DNA of 64,000 nucleotides from Apiospora phragmitis (GCA_038363925.1 JAQQWL010000011.1:558001-622000), one strand, 5' to 3'. Positions 42,444 to 53,006 are shown, numbered from the stretch's first letter. Translations and numbers: made by a program. Notes: generated from the letters alone by a model not told the origin.

Positions 42444-43319
42444 ATGACAACCGACGACCCTGATACTTTTTACCCTTGGTACCCAGCCGATTTCGATACT
42501 GGCAAAATCATTACAAGCGGGTCTAGTGCCTTTATTGCTCTCTTCAACGGCAAACAAGATACTTTTTTGAAATTTCCTCTGGTACCCCGGAACGACAGTG
42601 GTAATTTTACAGACAGCGAGCGGTCTTATCGTCAGAAGTTCAGGGACCAAATTCTCAATAGTCTAGAGGTTGAAATACGAATTCTTGAAATCTTAGGGGA
42701 CCATTCTCGAATTATTCGTTTGAAAGGAAAACACGAGGACGGTCTCCTAATCGAATACATGCCAAATGGCTCGGTTAAGGCCTATTTACGAAACAACCCT
42801 GGTACTCCTTCCCTTCAAAGGCTGAAATGGGCATTTCAAGCTGCTGAGGGTCTAGCTTACGTCCACCAAAAAAATGTCCTTCATTGCGACGTTAGCATTG
42901 GAAACATCTTACTCGACCCAGACCTAAACGTCAAACTCTCCGACTTTGGAGGGAGAATCCTTAACCACGAAGGAGAGGTTATTCATAATGGTGGGGCATT
43001 GGAAGGTGTTTTGTCGTCCATGCCGCGAACGGATCCTAATTTTTGTAACGAAAAAACCGACATATTCGCTCTTGGAATGGCCATATACTTTGTGGCAACT
43101 GGCGAAATGCCTTTCCCCCACCTAGCTACGAACGCTTTTGACCACGAGAACGAGATCCAGAGCTTATTCCAAACTGGCGAGTTTCCCTTCTTAGACGGAC
43201 TTCTTATCGGCGATATTGTACTAAAGTGCTGGAATGGGGTATATAAATCGGCTGTTAATCTTACTTTCGATCTGCACAAGTTGTATAGCACTATTGCTGA
43301 AAACCCCGCTATAATATAG
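42444..43319 (+). CDS. protein kinase, single-domain
   Basis: ATG 42444 (MTTDDPDTFYPWYPADFDTG) opens an uninterrupted 291-codon frame. Seen in order: a Gly-poor N-lobe with DTFLKFPLV (candidate ATP-binding Lys), EVEIRILEILGDHSRIIRLK (helix C), LLIEYMPNGSVKAYLRNNPG, the catalytic loop VLHCDVSIGNILLD (HCD for HRD, with N), LSDFGGRI (DFG), and EKTDIFALGMAIYFVATGEM (helix F). No other domain. Plants and fungi both have such TKL-like kinases; in ascomycetes short single-domain versions are numerous and lineage-specific. It appears intact and may be active, though HRD to HCD removes the usual Arg. It stands alone, with repeat blocks on both sides. Confidence 0.8.
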   Translation: MTTDDPDTFYPWYPADFDTGKIITSGSSAFIALFNGKQDTFLKFPLVPRNDSGNFTDSERSYRQKFRDQILNSLEVEIRILEILGDHSRIIRLKGKHEDGLLIEYMPNGSVKAYLRNNPGTPSLQRLKWAFQAAEGLAYVHQKNVLHCDVSIGNILLDPDLNVKLSDFGGRILNHEGEVIHNGGALEGVLSSMPRTDPNFCNEKTDIFALGMAIYFVATGEMPFPHLATNAFDHENEIQSLFQTGEFPFLDGLLIGDIVLKCWNGVYKSAVNLTFDLHKLYSTIAENPAII

Positions 43320-43384
43320 CTGTTTATCGAAGACATAATATTTAAGAATGCATTTCTTCGCGAGTTCTATAGATGGCAGGGTTG

Positions 43385-43795
43385 CCGACGATGATAATGG
43401 GAGTCAATTTATTGTCCGTCCGAAAGCCTAAGCCTTGTGCAGACGTTGGCTCTATGCTAGCTACTGTAGTGCACTGTTGTAGCGCTTCAGTGGACCTACG
43501 ACGCTGCCAGAGAGCCACTGCGGTTTGACAGCAGTCATTGGAGCTTGGCTAAATCGGGGGGAAACAGCGCAGTGCGCTGCCTGACGCCCTTATTCGTGCC
43601 GGAACGGTCGTCGGGTCGAAGGGAGGAGGATTCGAATACGCCGCGGTTGTCAATACCTTATCGACGGTGGTATGCGGTGTACATAATCTTTTATTAGTTC
43701 CACTGCTTGCTCCTAGCCGCCCCCCGAAATACGTTCCAAGGCCACACCGCGTGGAGGTGGCAGGTTGGGTTTTCGTGGCCTTGGGGTGCCGACAA
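43385..43795. repeat. dispersed repeat, copy 2 (partner at 15320-16205)
   Basis: Shares gtccgtccgaaagcctaagc near 43415, tattcgtgccggaacggtcg near 43590 and ccacaccgcgtggaggtggc near 43742 with copy 1, in the same order and orientation. This copy is about half as long. It lies directly after the kinase gene. Confidence 0.6.
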
Positions 43796-43869
43796 AGTAT
43801 CAATTGCGCGACCAGTGCCAAAAGCCCTAGAGCCCTCGCATTGAGATGTTTGGCCACTTCCGGGGTGCT

Positions 43870-44198
43870 GTAAAAACCGCGAAACTGTCAAGGCGTGTCA
43901 AGGCGCGACTTTCACTCGTCCGCCAAAGGAAGCTTTTAATAGCCCGATGAGATGTTTCGCTGTCTCGGATGCTGCCATGTTCACCGTCTAGCCTATCAGT
44001 GAGGATGGTTCTCAAAGATGATACCATCTTCAACTTGCCAGGGCTGCCGACCGCTCCCACTCTTTTCAGCTGCTCTAGGATGGCGCTGACCGGATCCTCC
44101 ACGCTATTATGTAGAAAATATTCGAGGGTCTTTTCGTCCGTAATCGGCTGCTGGGATCGCGTGGATTGGCTATGGACCCCCTTAGTGCGCCAAGCCTA
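43870..44198 (-). pseudogene. fragment of an unrecognised fungal protein
   Basis: The minus frame from an acceptor-like agtag at about 44200 reads QSTRSQQPITDEKTLEYFLH, NSVEDPVSAILEQLKRV, KLKMVSSLRTILTDRLDG and SHRAIKSFLWRTSES, then degrades. The mix of helical and charged segments looks like real coding sequence; ITDEKTLEYFLHNSVEDPVS resembles the opening of a fungal protein family I have seen but cannot name. No start codon and no downstream exon found. Confidence 0.38.
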
Positions 44199-44674
44199 CT
44201 AAAGATAGAAATGATCATTGACTACTATAGTAATTGAATACAGAGAGGTCCAATTTTAGGAGCAGTGGGACGTAAGCGCCAGTTCTTTTCAACCAGACCC
44301 CAGATATCCTGGTGGACAGCTTGAGGGTAATCACTGTCTCCAGACCTGGGTTGCGTTAGTCTGCGGGGCGCATAGGCATAGGCAGTCAGTCAAGCTTCTG
44401 TATGCGAAATGAGCCTCTACTTCAGGGCCCAGATCTGAGTGCTGACCCGCTGTCAGCTATTCTACTGTAGTACTTGGTGGTGGGGCATGTTCGGAATTCG
44501 TCTGGGGCCCTGGCTGCCCTGGACTAAATACTTAGTGGCATGGTACTCCGTACAAGCACCGAGGATTAACTACTTCAGGCGATTCAACTCAGTTGAGCTT
44601 CGTAAGCGCGCTGTGCCAAACATTGACCTTCCCTTAACATCACCAAGCAGCCCACCACTTACCTTTGCGTAAAG
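44199..44674. other. intergenic
   Basis: No gene; promoter of the SET gene at the right end. Confidence 0.45.
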
Positions 44675-46603
44675 ATGGCCGTCCCTCCACAGCCAGCTAG
44701 ATTAGCACAAGAGTTCAGTCGTTTTCGTAACGATATGATTACACAGCTGCAAAGGGACTTTAAAACACTCAGATCAGCAATTACCCTCGACATAAGAACG
44801 CAAGCTCCTACAGGACCAAGCCAATTCCAAGCCCTCAAATCAGCCAAGACTCGTAACAAAACCAGTGTTCCCTTAGACGCCATCATTTCGAATCGCTTAG
44901 ATCACTTTGCTTCCACATGGATTCAGCGATTAGAGGAGGGTTTCAATAAGCGCTTTTCCCTATTGCCAACATCAGTCGAAAGCCAGATTGAGTCGGATCC
45001 AGGTGTCTCTCCTGCCCCGGTCGCGCGGCTCCCTTCGACCCTTCCAGACTCGGCCGTCATTGCAACAGTACACCCACTCGTCGCGCAAGATTCACAGTCT
45101 AGCGACCAAGACGCCGTGGAAGCTGTGAGCGAAAAGCCATCCCAGCTAATACCGACCTCAAACGATAGTACCGCCACATCGCCGCTTTCCGAACTCGACG
45201 ATGCCGATATCGAGTCCAGTCTGCCCGAGTCCAGTCTGCCAAGCGACATTCGGTCCGAAATAGAAGTCAATCGGACGCCTAGTAGCCGGTTGCAGCGATC
45301 GGGCTCACTGCGGCAGAGCAAGAGAAAACCGAAATCTACGGTCGTAATAGATTCCAAAAAGCAGAAACAATTTCCGAGTCTGACGGATTTGGCAGCTCAA
45401 TTGACCAGCGCGAATAGTATCCGACGATTTATAACGCACGTTTCAATATGGAGGACTAGTAGCGTAACACTTCCTGATTTTCGCAGTTCCGGAAACTGGG
45501 CTGAGCGAGCGGCGAAACACTACATACTTGGCGATGATTTAGACAACTCCTCCAAACTTTACAAATTTCTGTCCCTTCTCGCAAGAATCCAGGTCGCCCG
45601 GAGTATCGACCAGAGGGCTGCCGACCTTGGCTATGAGCGAGTGCCTGCCGACATGATTGAAGAGGTCCTAGAAAAACTAGGGAAAAGGGCAGATGCTGCC
45701 ACACGGAAGAAGCTCCAGGATCAGCTGAAGTTCCCACGCAGCTTAGAAAGAGTTTTGGGAGAATATCGTGATCTGATGTCTTTCCTTCCATTGGACGATG
45801 ATGGCCCTGTAACTATGAAGGACTACTTGCAGATGCCAGGTGACACCACGACAGCGTTCCACGCCGCTCTCGAGAACGACCGAACTACTACGATCCTCGC
45901 TAAGGTGGGTTGTTCCTTCGAAAAGTCCATCACTGGGAACGTGGAATTCCCCAAGATGATATGGGAAAGTATCGATGCGGAGGAACTCGGTACGTTAACG
46001 AAAAAACGTCTGGTCCGGTTATTAGACGTTCAGTACATACACGAGAACATTTTCGGCCGTCCGAGTTGGGACAAACCAGACGGCTGGCCCGGAGCATGGC
46101 CCGTCGACCCCGACGGCATTCTGGACGGCGAGCAGTGTGTTGTCTGTCATGGTGATGCATGCCAGTGCATAGGAAGCTGCTTCGCCCGGCCGCCTTGTGT
46201 CGCTAGCTACGGACGTAAGGGCCTTGGCCTTCGTGCTGCTTCTCCGGCCAAAGGGGAGTTGGCGTACAAGAAGAACCAGCGGATCGGACAGATCGTCGGA
46301 CGTATCGTGGCCCCATGCACGTACGAAGACGGCTTTGCTCTAGATCTTGTACGGTCCGACATGGCGGGAGAGCCGACCGTCGGTCAGATTTACACTAGGA
46401 CGGAGAGCAATGTCTTCCGGTTCGTGAATCACCGTTGTCGGCAACCTTCGGTGAGGGTATGTGGTGAAGCAATATCCGGGAGATATCGCATGATTATTTA
46501 TGCGTCCCGAGACATTGACGACGGAGAAGAACTTACTGCTGATTGGGGTACCGATTTTCTCAATGGCATACAGTGTCTCTGCGAAGATTGTCAGGAACAT
46601 TGA
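44675..46603 (+). CDS. SET-domain protein, putative lysine methyltransferase
   Basis: An uninterrupted 642-codon frame from ATG 44675 (MAVPPQPARLAQEFSRFRND). Residues 1-110 are helical. Residues 110-230 are Ser/Asp/Glu-rich and disordered, ending in a basic patch (SLRQSKRKPKSTVVIDSKKQ, a likely NLS). Residues 235-480 are an ordered helical region. From about 487 comes a Cys cluster (CVVCHGDACQCIGSCF) like a pre-SET zinc site, then SYGRKGLGLRA and KNQRIGQIVGRIVAPCTYED. Then follow the SET core motifs NVFRFVNHRC (for NHSC, residues 579-588) and GEELTADWG (for GEELxxDYG), and a post-SET CLCEDC. The domain is complete, so the protein may methylate a histone or other lysine using S-adenosylmethionine, probably in the nucleus. 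It resembles no named SET class I can place. Confidence 0.8.
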   Translation: MAVPPQPARLAQEFSRFRNDMITQLQRDFKTLRSAITLDIRTQAPTGPSQFQALKSAKTRNKTSVPLDAIISNRLDHFASTWIQRLEEGFNKRFSLLPTSVESQIESDPGVSPAPVARLPSTLPDSAVIATVHPLVAQDSQSSDQDAVEAVSEKPSQLIPTSNDSTATSPLSELDDADIESSLPESSLPSDIRSEIEVNRTPSSRLQRSGSLRQSKRKPKSTVVIDSKKQKQFPSLTDLAAQLTSANSIRRFITHVSIWRTSSVTLPDFRSSGNWAERAAKHYILGDDLDNSSKLYKFLSLLARIQVARSIDQRAADLGYERVPADMIEEVLEKLGKRADAATRKKLQDQLKFPRSLERVLGEYRDLMSFLPLDDDGPVTMKDYLQMPGDTTTAFHAALENDRTTTILAKVGCSFEKSITGNVEFPKMIWESIDAEELGTLTKKRLVRLLDVQYIHENIFGRPSWDKPDGWPGAWPVDPDGILDGEQCVVCHGDACQCIGSCFARPPCVASYGRKGLGLRAASPAKGELAYKKNQRIGQIVGRIVAPCTYEDGFALDLVRSDMAGEPTVGQIYTRTESNVFRFVNHRCRQPSVRVCGEAISGRYRMIIYASRDIDDGEELTADWGTDFLNGIQCLCEDCQEH

Positions 46604-47064
46604 CTGCAAGGCGATTGATACTAGAATTTCGTACTTGATCCGTTCAGCCCTACCTGACGGTGTTAATTTGACCACTTGTCCCTGCTTACTGACTATGGTC
46701 TTCATGGCCCTCATTGCCACCGGAACCCCCTCGATTGCATTCCACGCCGCAACTAACCCTCCCGGCCTTGTTCTCATCAGACGCGGTCCCTCGTCATCCC
46801 CGCATCGCTCGCAGCGCCATGGCCTCTTTCGTACCGGTTTTCCACACGTTCCTCAACTGTATAAAGTCTGATCGCGCCAGTTCCTGGGAGCGGCGGGGCC
46901 CCTCCACCTCGTTGCTCTCAACATCCGCATATATCGACTTATGAAGCCCGGCCCCGCGCTGGGCGCCCTCGAGGTTGATAAGCACCTCCGCGAATAGCTT
47001 CCCCTAGCTCTTCTGCCATGGCGAAGGCCGGCATACGCAGGGGCCACTTCCGGTATATCGCCCA
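46604..47064. other. decaying flank of the helicase relic
   Basis: A minus-strand segment (RSDFIQLRNVWKTGTKEAMA) is open but short; no gene supported. Confidence 0.35.
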
Positions 47065-47905
47065 TCAGAACTCCGGCTTACCGCACAACCTGGGGTGCCC
47101 CTGCGCCGCATGGCGCTGGAGATGTTCCTGCTTCTCCAGGCGGCCAGGTGCCACCAGCGACTTACCACATCCGCGACCCGCCGCCCACGGCGGCTTTGCC
47201 AGCAGGAAACCCTTCACTTCCCGCCGCGCATGACGAAGATCCCACCGCCAGTGGCACTGCGACGTCCCTTGCAGGTTCCGCGTCACTGCGACTGGCATCC
47301 CCTGCGCAAAGAAGAAGAGGCCGGGCGTCGGCAGCTGCGAGTCGTCCCCGTAGCGCAGCACGTCGCCCAGTCCCCCGGCGCCGAGCTGTCTACCGCCTCG
47401 GTGTGGTGCCGCGCCGCGAAGACGGAGATGTGCCGGCCCCGCGCGCGCGTACTGCACGACCGCGGCCATGTTCAGGTTCCACCGGTCCTGGTTGAGGGGC
47501 GTGATAGCCCGCAGCCCGTCCGCGAAGGTCGGCTGCGTCGGCTTGTCGTACGCGCGGCGCCGCAGCCGTTCGAAATTGAGCTCCGTCTGCTCGCCGCGTC
47601 GCAGCCGCCCGAGGAAGCCGCTCAGCCTCGGACAGCCAACCGCGCGCACCTGCTAGTGTAGCATAACAACGTTTCGGAACTGGATAAATAACTTATGCAC
47701 CGCTAGGCGTTTGGCCAGGCTGCCCGGATTTCCGTTGCTGTAGCCTCGCGGCCGCGGCAGGAGCAGGCTCGTCTGCTGCACCGGGTCGAACTGGTAGAAG
47801 TCGCCGAAGAAGAGCACGATGGGGATCCCGCCAAACGGGCGTCGCGCGTCGTCCCGGTACTACCGGAGCCGGCGCTCCGGCCGTCTTGTCTGCTTGCCTC
47901 TGCCC
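47065..47905 (-). pseudogene. PIF1-like helicase relic (Helitron or accessory helicase)
   Basis: GC-rich. The minus frame from about 47860 reads RPFGGIPIVLFFGDFYQFDP and VQQTSLLLPRPRG (PIF1 motif II/III region, GDFxQxxPV), then an in-frame TAG near 47655. It continues CPRLSGFLGRLRRGEQTELN, FERLRRRAYDKPTQPTFAD and AITPLNQDRWNLNMAAVVQY. In another frame DDSQLPTPGLFFFAQGMPVA and VTRNL follow. This order (GDFYQFDPV, LxxLRxGxxTxxxxxxLxxR, LNxxRWNLN, PGLxxFxxGMPVxxTxN) is that of fungal PIF1-type helicases, including those of Helitrons. It carries at least one stop and one frameshift, and motif I is missing. Confidence 0.68.
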
Positions 47906-48029
47906 CCTTGCCGCGACGAATAAGCTCCTCGTGGCCATTCATGTGCTGTATACGACTAAGGTACATTTCATGTTTACCCTAATCTCTAACGATCCCGGCT
48001 CTGTCTGCTTCGATCTCGTGGCCCGTCTA

Positions 48030-48450
48030 ACCTTGTCCCTGCCGCGTCCAGTCACATCTCGCCGAGCTGGAGGCCTCGCTCCACGACACCGGCCTGCGTC
48101 CCGTCATACCTTCGATCGACGTCGCCTTCCTGTCCTGCTTCTCCTCGCTGTCCAACCTGCAGGCTTTTATCCTCGCCGAGGACTGCCGCATCGAGGCCTG
48201 CGTCGTCATGGCGTATCAGGTATCCGAGAGCTGGATGGCCCGCTGCTGTACCGCCCACAGCCAGCTATCGACGGACGTTGCCGCGCCCGTCGAGGCCATG
48301 CCTCCATACCCCTCCTGTGCCGCCATCGCCGACTTCTTGCAAGGCGCCTGCGTTAATTGCCACGCCGTAGGTGGCGCGCCCTGTGACTGCCACCCCAAGG
48401 CGCTGCTGCCCGCTATTATCCAACGTGAATTATGTACTTTATTGGCTTAA
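48030..48450 (+). pseudogene. DUF3716-like Cys-rich fragment
   Basis: A plus frame reads SHLAELEASLHDTGLRPVIP, SIDVAFLSCFSSLSNLQAFI, ATG at 48208 (MAYQVSESWMARCCTA), then PYPSCAAIADFLQGACVNCH and GGAPCDCHPKALLPAI, ending at 48450. The final CxxC...CxC pattern resembles the zinc-like end of DUF3716 proteins, which often occur near degraded Helitron or helicase loci in fungi (from memory). No convincing start; possibly one ORF with its N-terminus eroded. High GC like the neighbouring helicase relic. Confidence 0.38.
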
Positions 48451-49390
48451 TTTTAACATCTCTTTAACACCGTCTTTACAGCGCGAAATCGATTGGGCAC
48501 AGAGGCTGGAGGGGTGGTACAATGCTTGCGGTAAAGCTGCGGCTTAGGGGCTATGTAGATGTACACTGGAGAATACCGTTGGTAGCCGCTCTGCATAAAT
48601 AAAGCTGCTTCAACCTGTCGCGTGCCGATACCTATTCTATATCATCTACGCTATTGATCCCCTACCTACCACCACCTGCCGAGTTCCTCAAGGCTCCTTT
48701 GGCAGGCGCGCAGCGTCCGGTCCCTCCTGTACATATATATGGTGCACGGACGACAGACGGTTTGAAGCTTTTAACGTCCGTGCGCAGAAAGGCTCGGTAC
48801 CTCAAGTCGAGGTACGAAGCAGGTAATGAAACTATACCGTTATTTGCTATTATGTATTTACTAAACATTGTGTCGGTTGAGACCAATAAGTTTTTGCTTG
48901 GTCCTCATCGCGGGACCGCCAGTACATCACCTCATCCGCCGTGTCCTGGCGCTTCAATCCCTTCAGCCTCCAACATGATGTCGGGCGGGACCCGTGCTCC
49001 CCATGACGGTCCGAGTCAGTGAGGCCATTGGGCAATTACTAGTCCTGTTTCTGTCCCGGCCGAAATCGGACATGTTCCTGGTGCACGTGAGTCAGGCCAT
49101 TTTACGCCAGTGAAGGCATGTGCCTATTATTAGATGGGTGTGCTGCTTGTAGCCGTGGCGCAGTGAGGTAATTGACGAAACGTGGGTGTCCCGCTGTAAT
49201 TCAAAGTTCACGCCACAAAGAGTGTCGGTTGCCCAGAATATCTACCCCGTATTCAGTCCCGGAGACGTCAACGAGAACAGATACCTCAAGAAAGCAGCTT
49301 TCGAAATAGAAATAAATGTTTAACAATACATCGTTACTACTAATACGTAGGAATTAAACCACATAGGAACTGACCCAACCCCCCTTTGCC
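48451..49390. other. no supported gene
   Basis: GC falls back to the local norm; conflicting ORFs at 48654-49035 only. Confidence 0.45.
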
Positions 49391-51380
49391 TTACTCTGAA
49401 TTACCGCAGATGCCAGCTGTAACCTCCGTAATGAATTCGGGGAACTTCTCCCATAGGACCAGTATTATCGGCCCGTCGACCTCGGCTTCGAACAGGCTGT
49501 TGTATTCGCTCGCAGTAATGGTTCGAAAAGTATGCCTTCTTAAAATTTGTCCGATAACCGACAGTTCCGCTTGGTTGAAAGTCTTTCTATAGATCATCTC
49601 CAGGACAGTCGCGATCTGATGATTCGATACCACCCTCTCCTCCTCATATCGGACACACTGAATGGAGCAAGAACCTGGCCGGACGTCGTGTGCCTCTGCT
49701 ATAGGGTGGGTGGAGACCTGGATGTCGAAGTGAATCAGTCTGGACGCACCCCCTTCCCACTCCGCCCAGTGCAGCTGTCTTAACTGATTTGGCAAAGGCG
49801 CAACCCTTTTTGTGCCCGGTTCAGACGACCCTACCTCGCTTTCTCCGTCGTATGCATTCGAGGATGGCCGCTTTCGCCTCTTGCTCCTGCGCGGCCCAGA
49901 CGTTGCTTCCTTCATGTTTTCCGCCGGCGTGATTACTTCGGCCCCTCTCGCAATCACCGTATCATCCCCTCTGGCCTTTTCTGCTCTCAGGCGCTCGATT
50001 TCCTTCTCTTGTTCATTCTGCCTCTGTAGAGCATGCTCGAGGTCCCTTTCTGCCTCCTCAGCACGCTCCCTTTCCTCTTTCTGTAAAGACTCAGACTTTT
50101 TGGCCGAGGTACAACAATCATTGGCCAAGCCAAGCGCTAAGAGGGCTTTCGCGTCTGCGGAGTTCCTGTCACTCTCTGCTCTTTCCGCGCGACCGATCGC
50201 CTCGTTCTTTGCTTCTATGGCCTGCTCGGCCTGCTCTGACTTTTCTTGGATCTCTTGCTCCAGCTTTTTCATACGATGGGTCAACCTCCGAATCTCCTCG
50301 TGCGCTTCGGCCTTCTCTCGCACCAATGTCTCCGCATGTTGTCGTTCCTCTGCGAGTATCTGCTCTGTGTCTAGTTTGTCTTGTTCGGCTTTCCTGCGTG
50401 CTTCCGTCACGATTGTTGCCGTATTCCGAGCTTGATCGAGCTGCCGAACTTGTTCTTCCTTTTCTTTCTCTACTTTGCGAACGCGCTCTTGTTCAACTCC
50501 TATTTCGGCCGCTAGTCTGCTCGCATATTCCTGGGCCTCCGCCACGGCTGCTTCAGCCTTAGTTCGCTCATCTTGTAGAGGCTGAGTGTGCGCTCGGAGA
50601 AGATCTTCCAACGCTTCTAAAGCTGCGCTCTTCGCCTGGTCAGGCCTCGGGACGGGAAAGGGGAGCTCGCTGGGGAGCGGGCTAGGGTGATGAGGCTGAG
50701 AGGGAGGGATGAGTCCATCGGAAGCCCGCGGTTGCGAGTCGTTGTGGCCATATAACAGAGGGAGCGCGGCCTGACCCGTAAGAAAGCTGGGCTCAGTGGC
50801 GGCGGCATCGGCGGCTTTTTGCAAAGCAACAGCAGTATGCTTACGGATGATCTGTTGATTCCCTGACGTATCATAACAGAAGTCTCCATACGGTTCAAAA
50901 TCTACGAATATTAGTAAGGAATTCTGAGACAGAGAACGATTACTTACCGTCCATTGTGAGAGGTATTCCGTGGGACAGTTGTGTAATATGTCGATTCAGA
51001 TCAGGAAGACGAACATACGTTTTCTCACAGCCTGTACACGGCAAACGGACTTTGATTACTGGTTGTGACCACAGCGGGACGGGCGTTGCATTTGTGGCTG
51101 GCAAAGACTGCCTATTTCTCACGTTCCACTGTGTCTGTCCATTTCCTGTCGACGGGTCCTGGCAGCCAGGGAGCGCATGGGGAGCGCCAAAGATCTGGGT
51201 TGCCGCGAGTTCCTGAGGTACTGTTTCGGCTGGATTGATGCCAAAACCTCCATGGCTATCTGCCGCGTTAGCCAAGACAGCTGGAGGGGCCCTGGTAGCG
51301 GGCTCGGTGGAAGCTGAAAGGTCTGAAGGGGCGAGCCCTGTTCCTGAGCCACGGCGAGAGAGAGTTTCAGCGAGTGACAT
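49391..51380 (-). CDS. C2H2-finger protein with long coiled coil
   Basis: Exon 1 is 51380-50948 (ATG 51380, MSLAETLSRRGSGTGLAPSD) and exon 2 is 50901-49391. The 46-nt intron 50947-50902 has GTAAGT, CTAAT and CGTAG. The spliced frame is 647 residues with no defect. The N-terminus is disordered; residues ~115-140 hold one finger (LPCTGCEKTYVRLPDLNRHI, then TQLSH: C-x2-C-x12-H-x5-H). Residues ~230-450 are a continuous coiled coil (EIQEKSEQAEQAIEAKNEAI). A bipartite-like NLS follows (GPRRSKRRKRPSS). The last ~130 residues are a folded domain (LHWAEWEGGASRLIHFDIQV, HTFRTITASEYNSLFEAEVD). I do not recognise the C-terminal domain. Probably a nuclear scaffold or regulator that dimerises through the coiled coil. 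Confidence 0.82.
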
Positions 51381-52088
51381 GATCGAAGGTTGTAAGTGGT
51401 ATTGAATGATTTCAAGCGGCCAATGGGGTATTATGAATATGGCTGGGGCCAGAAGCGTCGAAACACGGGGTACAAGTTCTAGGTGCTCTTAAGGCGCGGC
51501 TCTAGAATGTAAGTGAGTAGGTGAGTGTAGAATGAAGGAGTTCCCAGTCGGATATCCGACGTAGGCATTGCTTTGTATTCCGTAGAAGCGGAAACTTTTT
51601 TTGGAAAAGGGTGGACTGGATACGTATGCTACTTATCTCTTCTCGGCATAATATAGATATCGAAAAAAGGTAGAGGATGCAAAGAACAAGGGTGCCCCTG
51701 GATAGGGTGGGAGGCTGTTAAGAAAAGTAATCACCTAGGTACCTGAGTACACCAACGTATGTATCTTGCAAGATGAACTGTTCCCAAGGCAACCATTCAA
51801 AACCTTAGCCGCCGGTCATGCTGGCTAGTAGCCATATATGTCCCTGGTACCGGTTTGCCATCGGCAATCTGCCAAGGGGTTGTCACGATACACGCTCCTC
51901 CTGAACGTACTGGCCAGCTCACGCCGCGGCCGAATCAAATGCTCCCATGCCACCCGTTTGCAAGGTCGACAATCGGCTGGTATTGTCGGTTTAGGAAAGG
52001 CAGGCCGTGAAGAAGCCAGAATATGTACTACATGGCTCGAGGCTGTCACGTTGTCAGCATTACATCGACAAAGCAGAAGTCAGGTCAC
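51381..52088. other. intergenic
   Basis: Promoter side of the C2H2/coiled-coil gene; nothing else seen. Confidence 0.45.
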
Positions 52089-52262
52089 CTAAATCAGCCC
52101 CCATTCAACGATGTTGAGCCGGCACACGCGGCCCGTACGCTCGTACGTCGTACACCGCCCTAGCACAATCTGGCGAGTATGGGTACACCCATTCGATCTA
52201 AAAATGATCAGAATTAGATTACCAAATAGTGATTTCTCTCGTACCTGCATGCGATCGCACAT
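52089..52262 (-). pseudogene. decayed copy of the small Cys-rich gene at 55635-55948
   Basis: ATG 52262 reads MCDRMQ, then a splice donor gtacga, and an acceptor ttttag at 52198. The exon after it aligns base for base with exon 2 of the intact gene (shared tacgagcgtac and cgcgtgtgcc) but is one base out of frame. In the alternative frame it reads SNGCTHTRQIVLGRCTTYER and TGRVCRLNIVEWG. The order of Cys residues is mostly kept. Clearly a paralogue that has lost its frame. It lies in a longer duplicated segment. Confidence 0.6.
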
Positions 52263-52400
52263 TATAGGGAGATTATGATAGGGTACCGGAGACGCAAGAA
52301 GTAAGGATTTAGGCAACTGAGCGGTATTGCATGGGAGATTAAGGCTGTGTTTGCCTGGGCGGCGATCGGGCGTCTAAGTAGCTTCGCACCAAACAGCCAG
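52090..52400. repeat. duplicated segment, copy A (partner 55780-56070)
   Basis: Beyond the Cys-rich exon, homology continues upstream: ttaggcaactgagcgg and gcatgggagat here match ttaggcaaccaacggg and gcatggggaga at 55993-56022. Next come tttgcctgggcggcgatcgg and tggttgcctgaacggcggcc, with taagtag and taagtaa. Confidence 0.6.
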
Positions 52401-53006
52401 AGCCGTTGCGCGGCCCAGATCCCGTAAAGGTGGTCCAACGTCACCCTACTCTCCTGAACAGCCGCCAAGGTAATGAAGTCGACAGTCGGCGCTAATGCAG
52501 CCCCCAACGAAATCGACCGGGGAATCGGTAGGCTGGTAAACACAGAGGCGATGGGTCATAAGTTACAAGGTACAAAACAGAAGGTCGAGTCAGAGGATCT
52601 ATATGGTTGGTTACATGCTCGGCCCCGACCCATATAGATACAACACATCTACTGGCATTTCATGTCGAGGACGTTGTTCCTACAGGTTCACGGGATGGCG
52701 ACTATTATCGCATCGGCATGCATGAAACTTATTTATAGATTCCGGGCATTCTTGGCTAATCCCTCACCTTTATACGTAACTTGACCTACATCCATACCTT
52801 TTCCAAGCGGCCCCTTTTCTGGCTCTCGATCCACGATCCACCAATAAAACACAATCCATAGCTGTAGGAGTCCAGACTGAGTGCCAACTAGCAGGTCCCA
52901 TGAAGAATCGTGCTGTAATTACGATAATGGCTTTTTCGCATGCCAGATATGCCTAGCGACTTGTTAGTATAGGGTATTTTTCAGTTGAAAAAATAAATAA
53001 TAATAC
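52401..53006. other. no supported gene
   Basis: Weak homology to 56100-56220 may extend to about 52545 (cggcgctaatgcag against cggcgctagtgcg). Nothing else. Confidence 0.4.

Noticed and set aside
49812..50435. 207-codon plus ORF rich in Ser and Ala
   Set aside because: It is the antisense of the heptad-rich coiled coil in the gene at 49391-51380, whose biased codons keep other frames open.
52262..52543. 93-codon minus ORF
   Set aside because: Its counterpart in the duplicated segment (56055-56336) is not conserved as protein, so both are probably upstream non-coding DNA.
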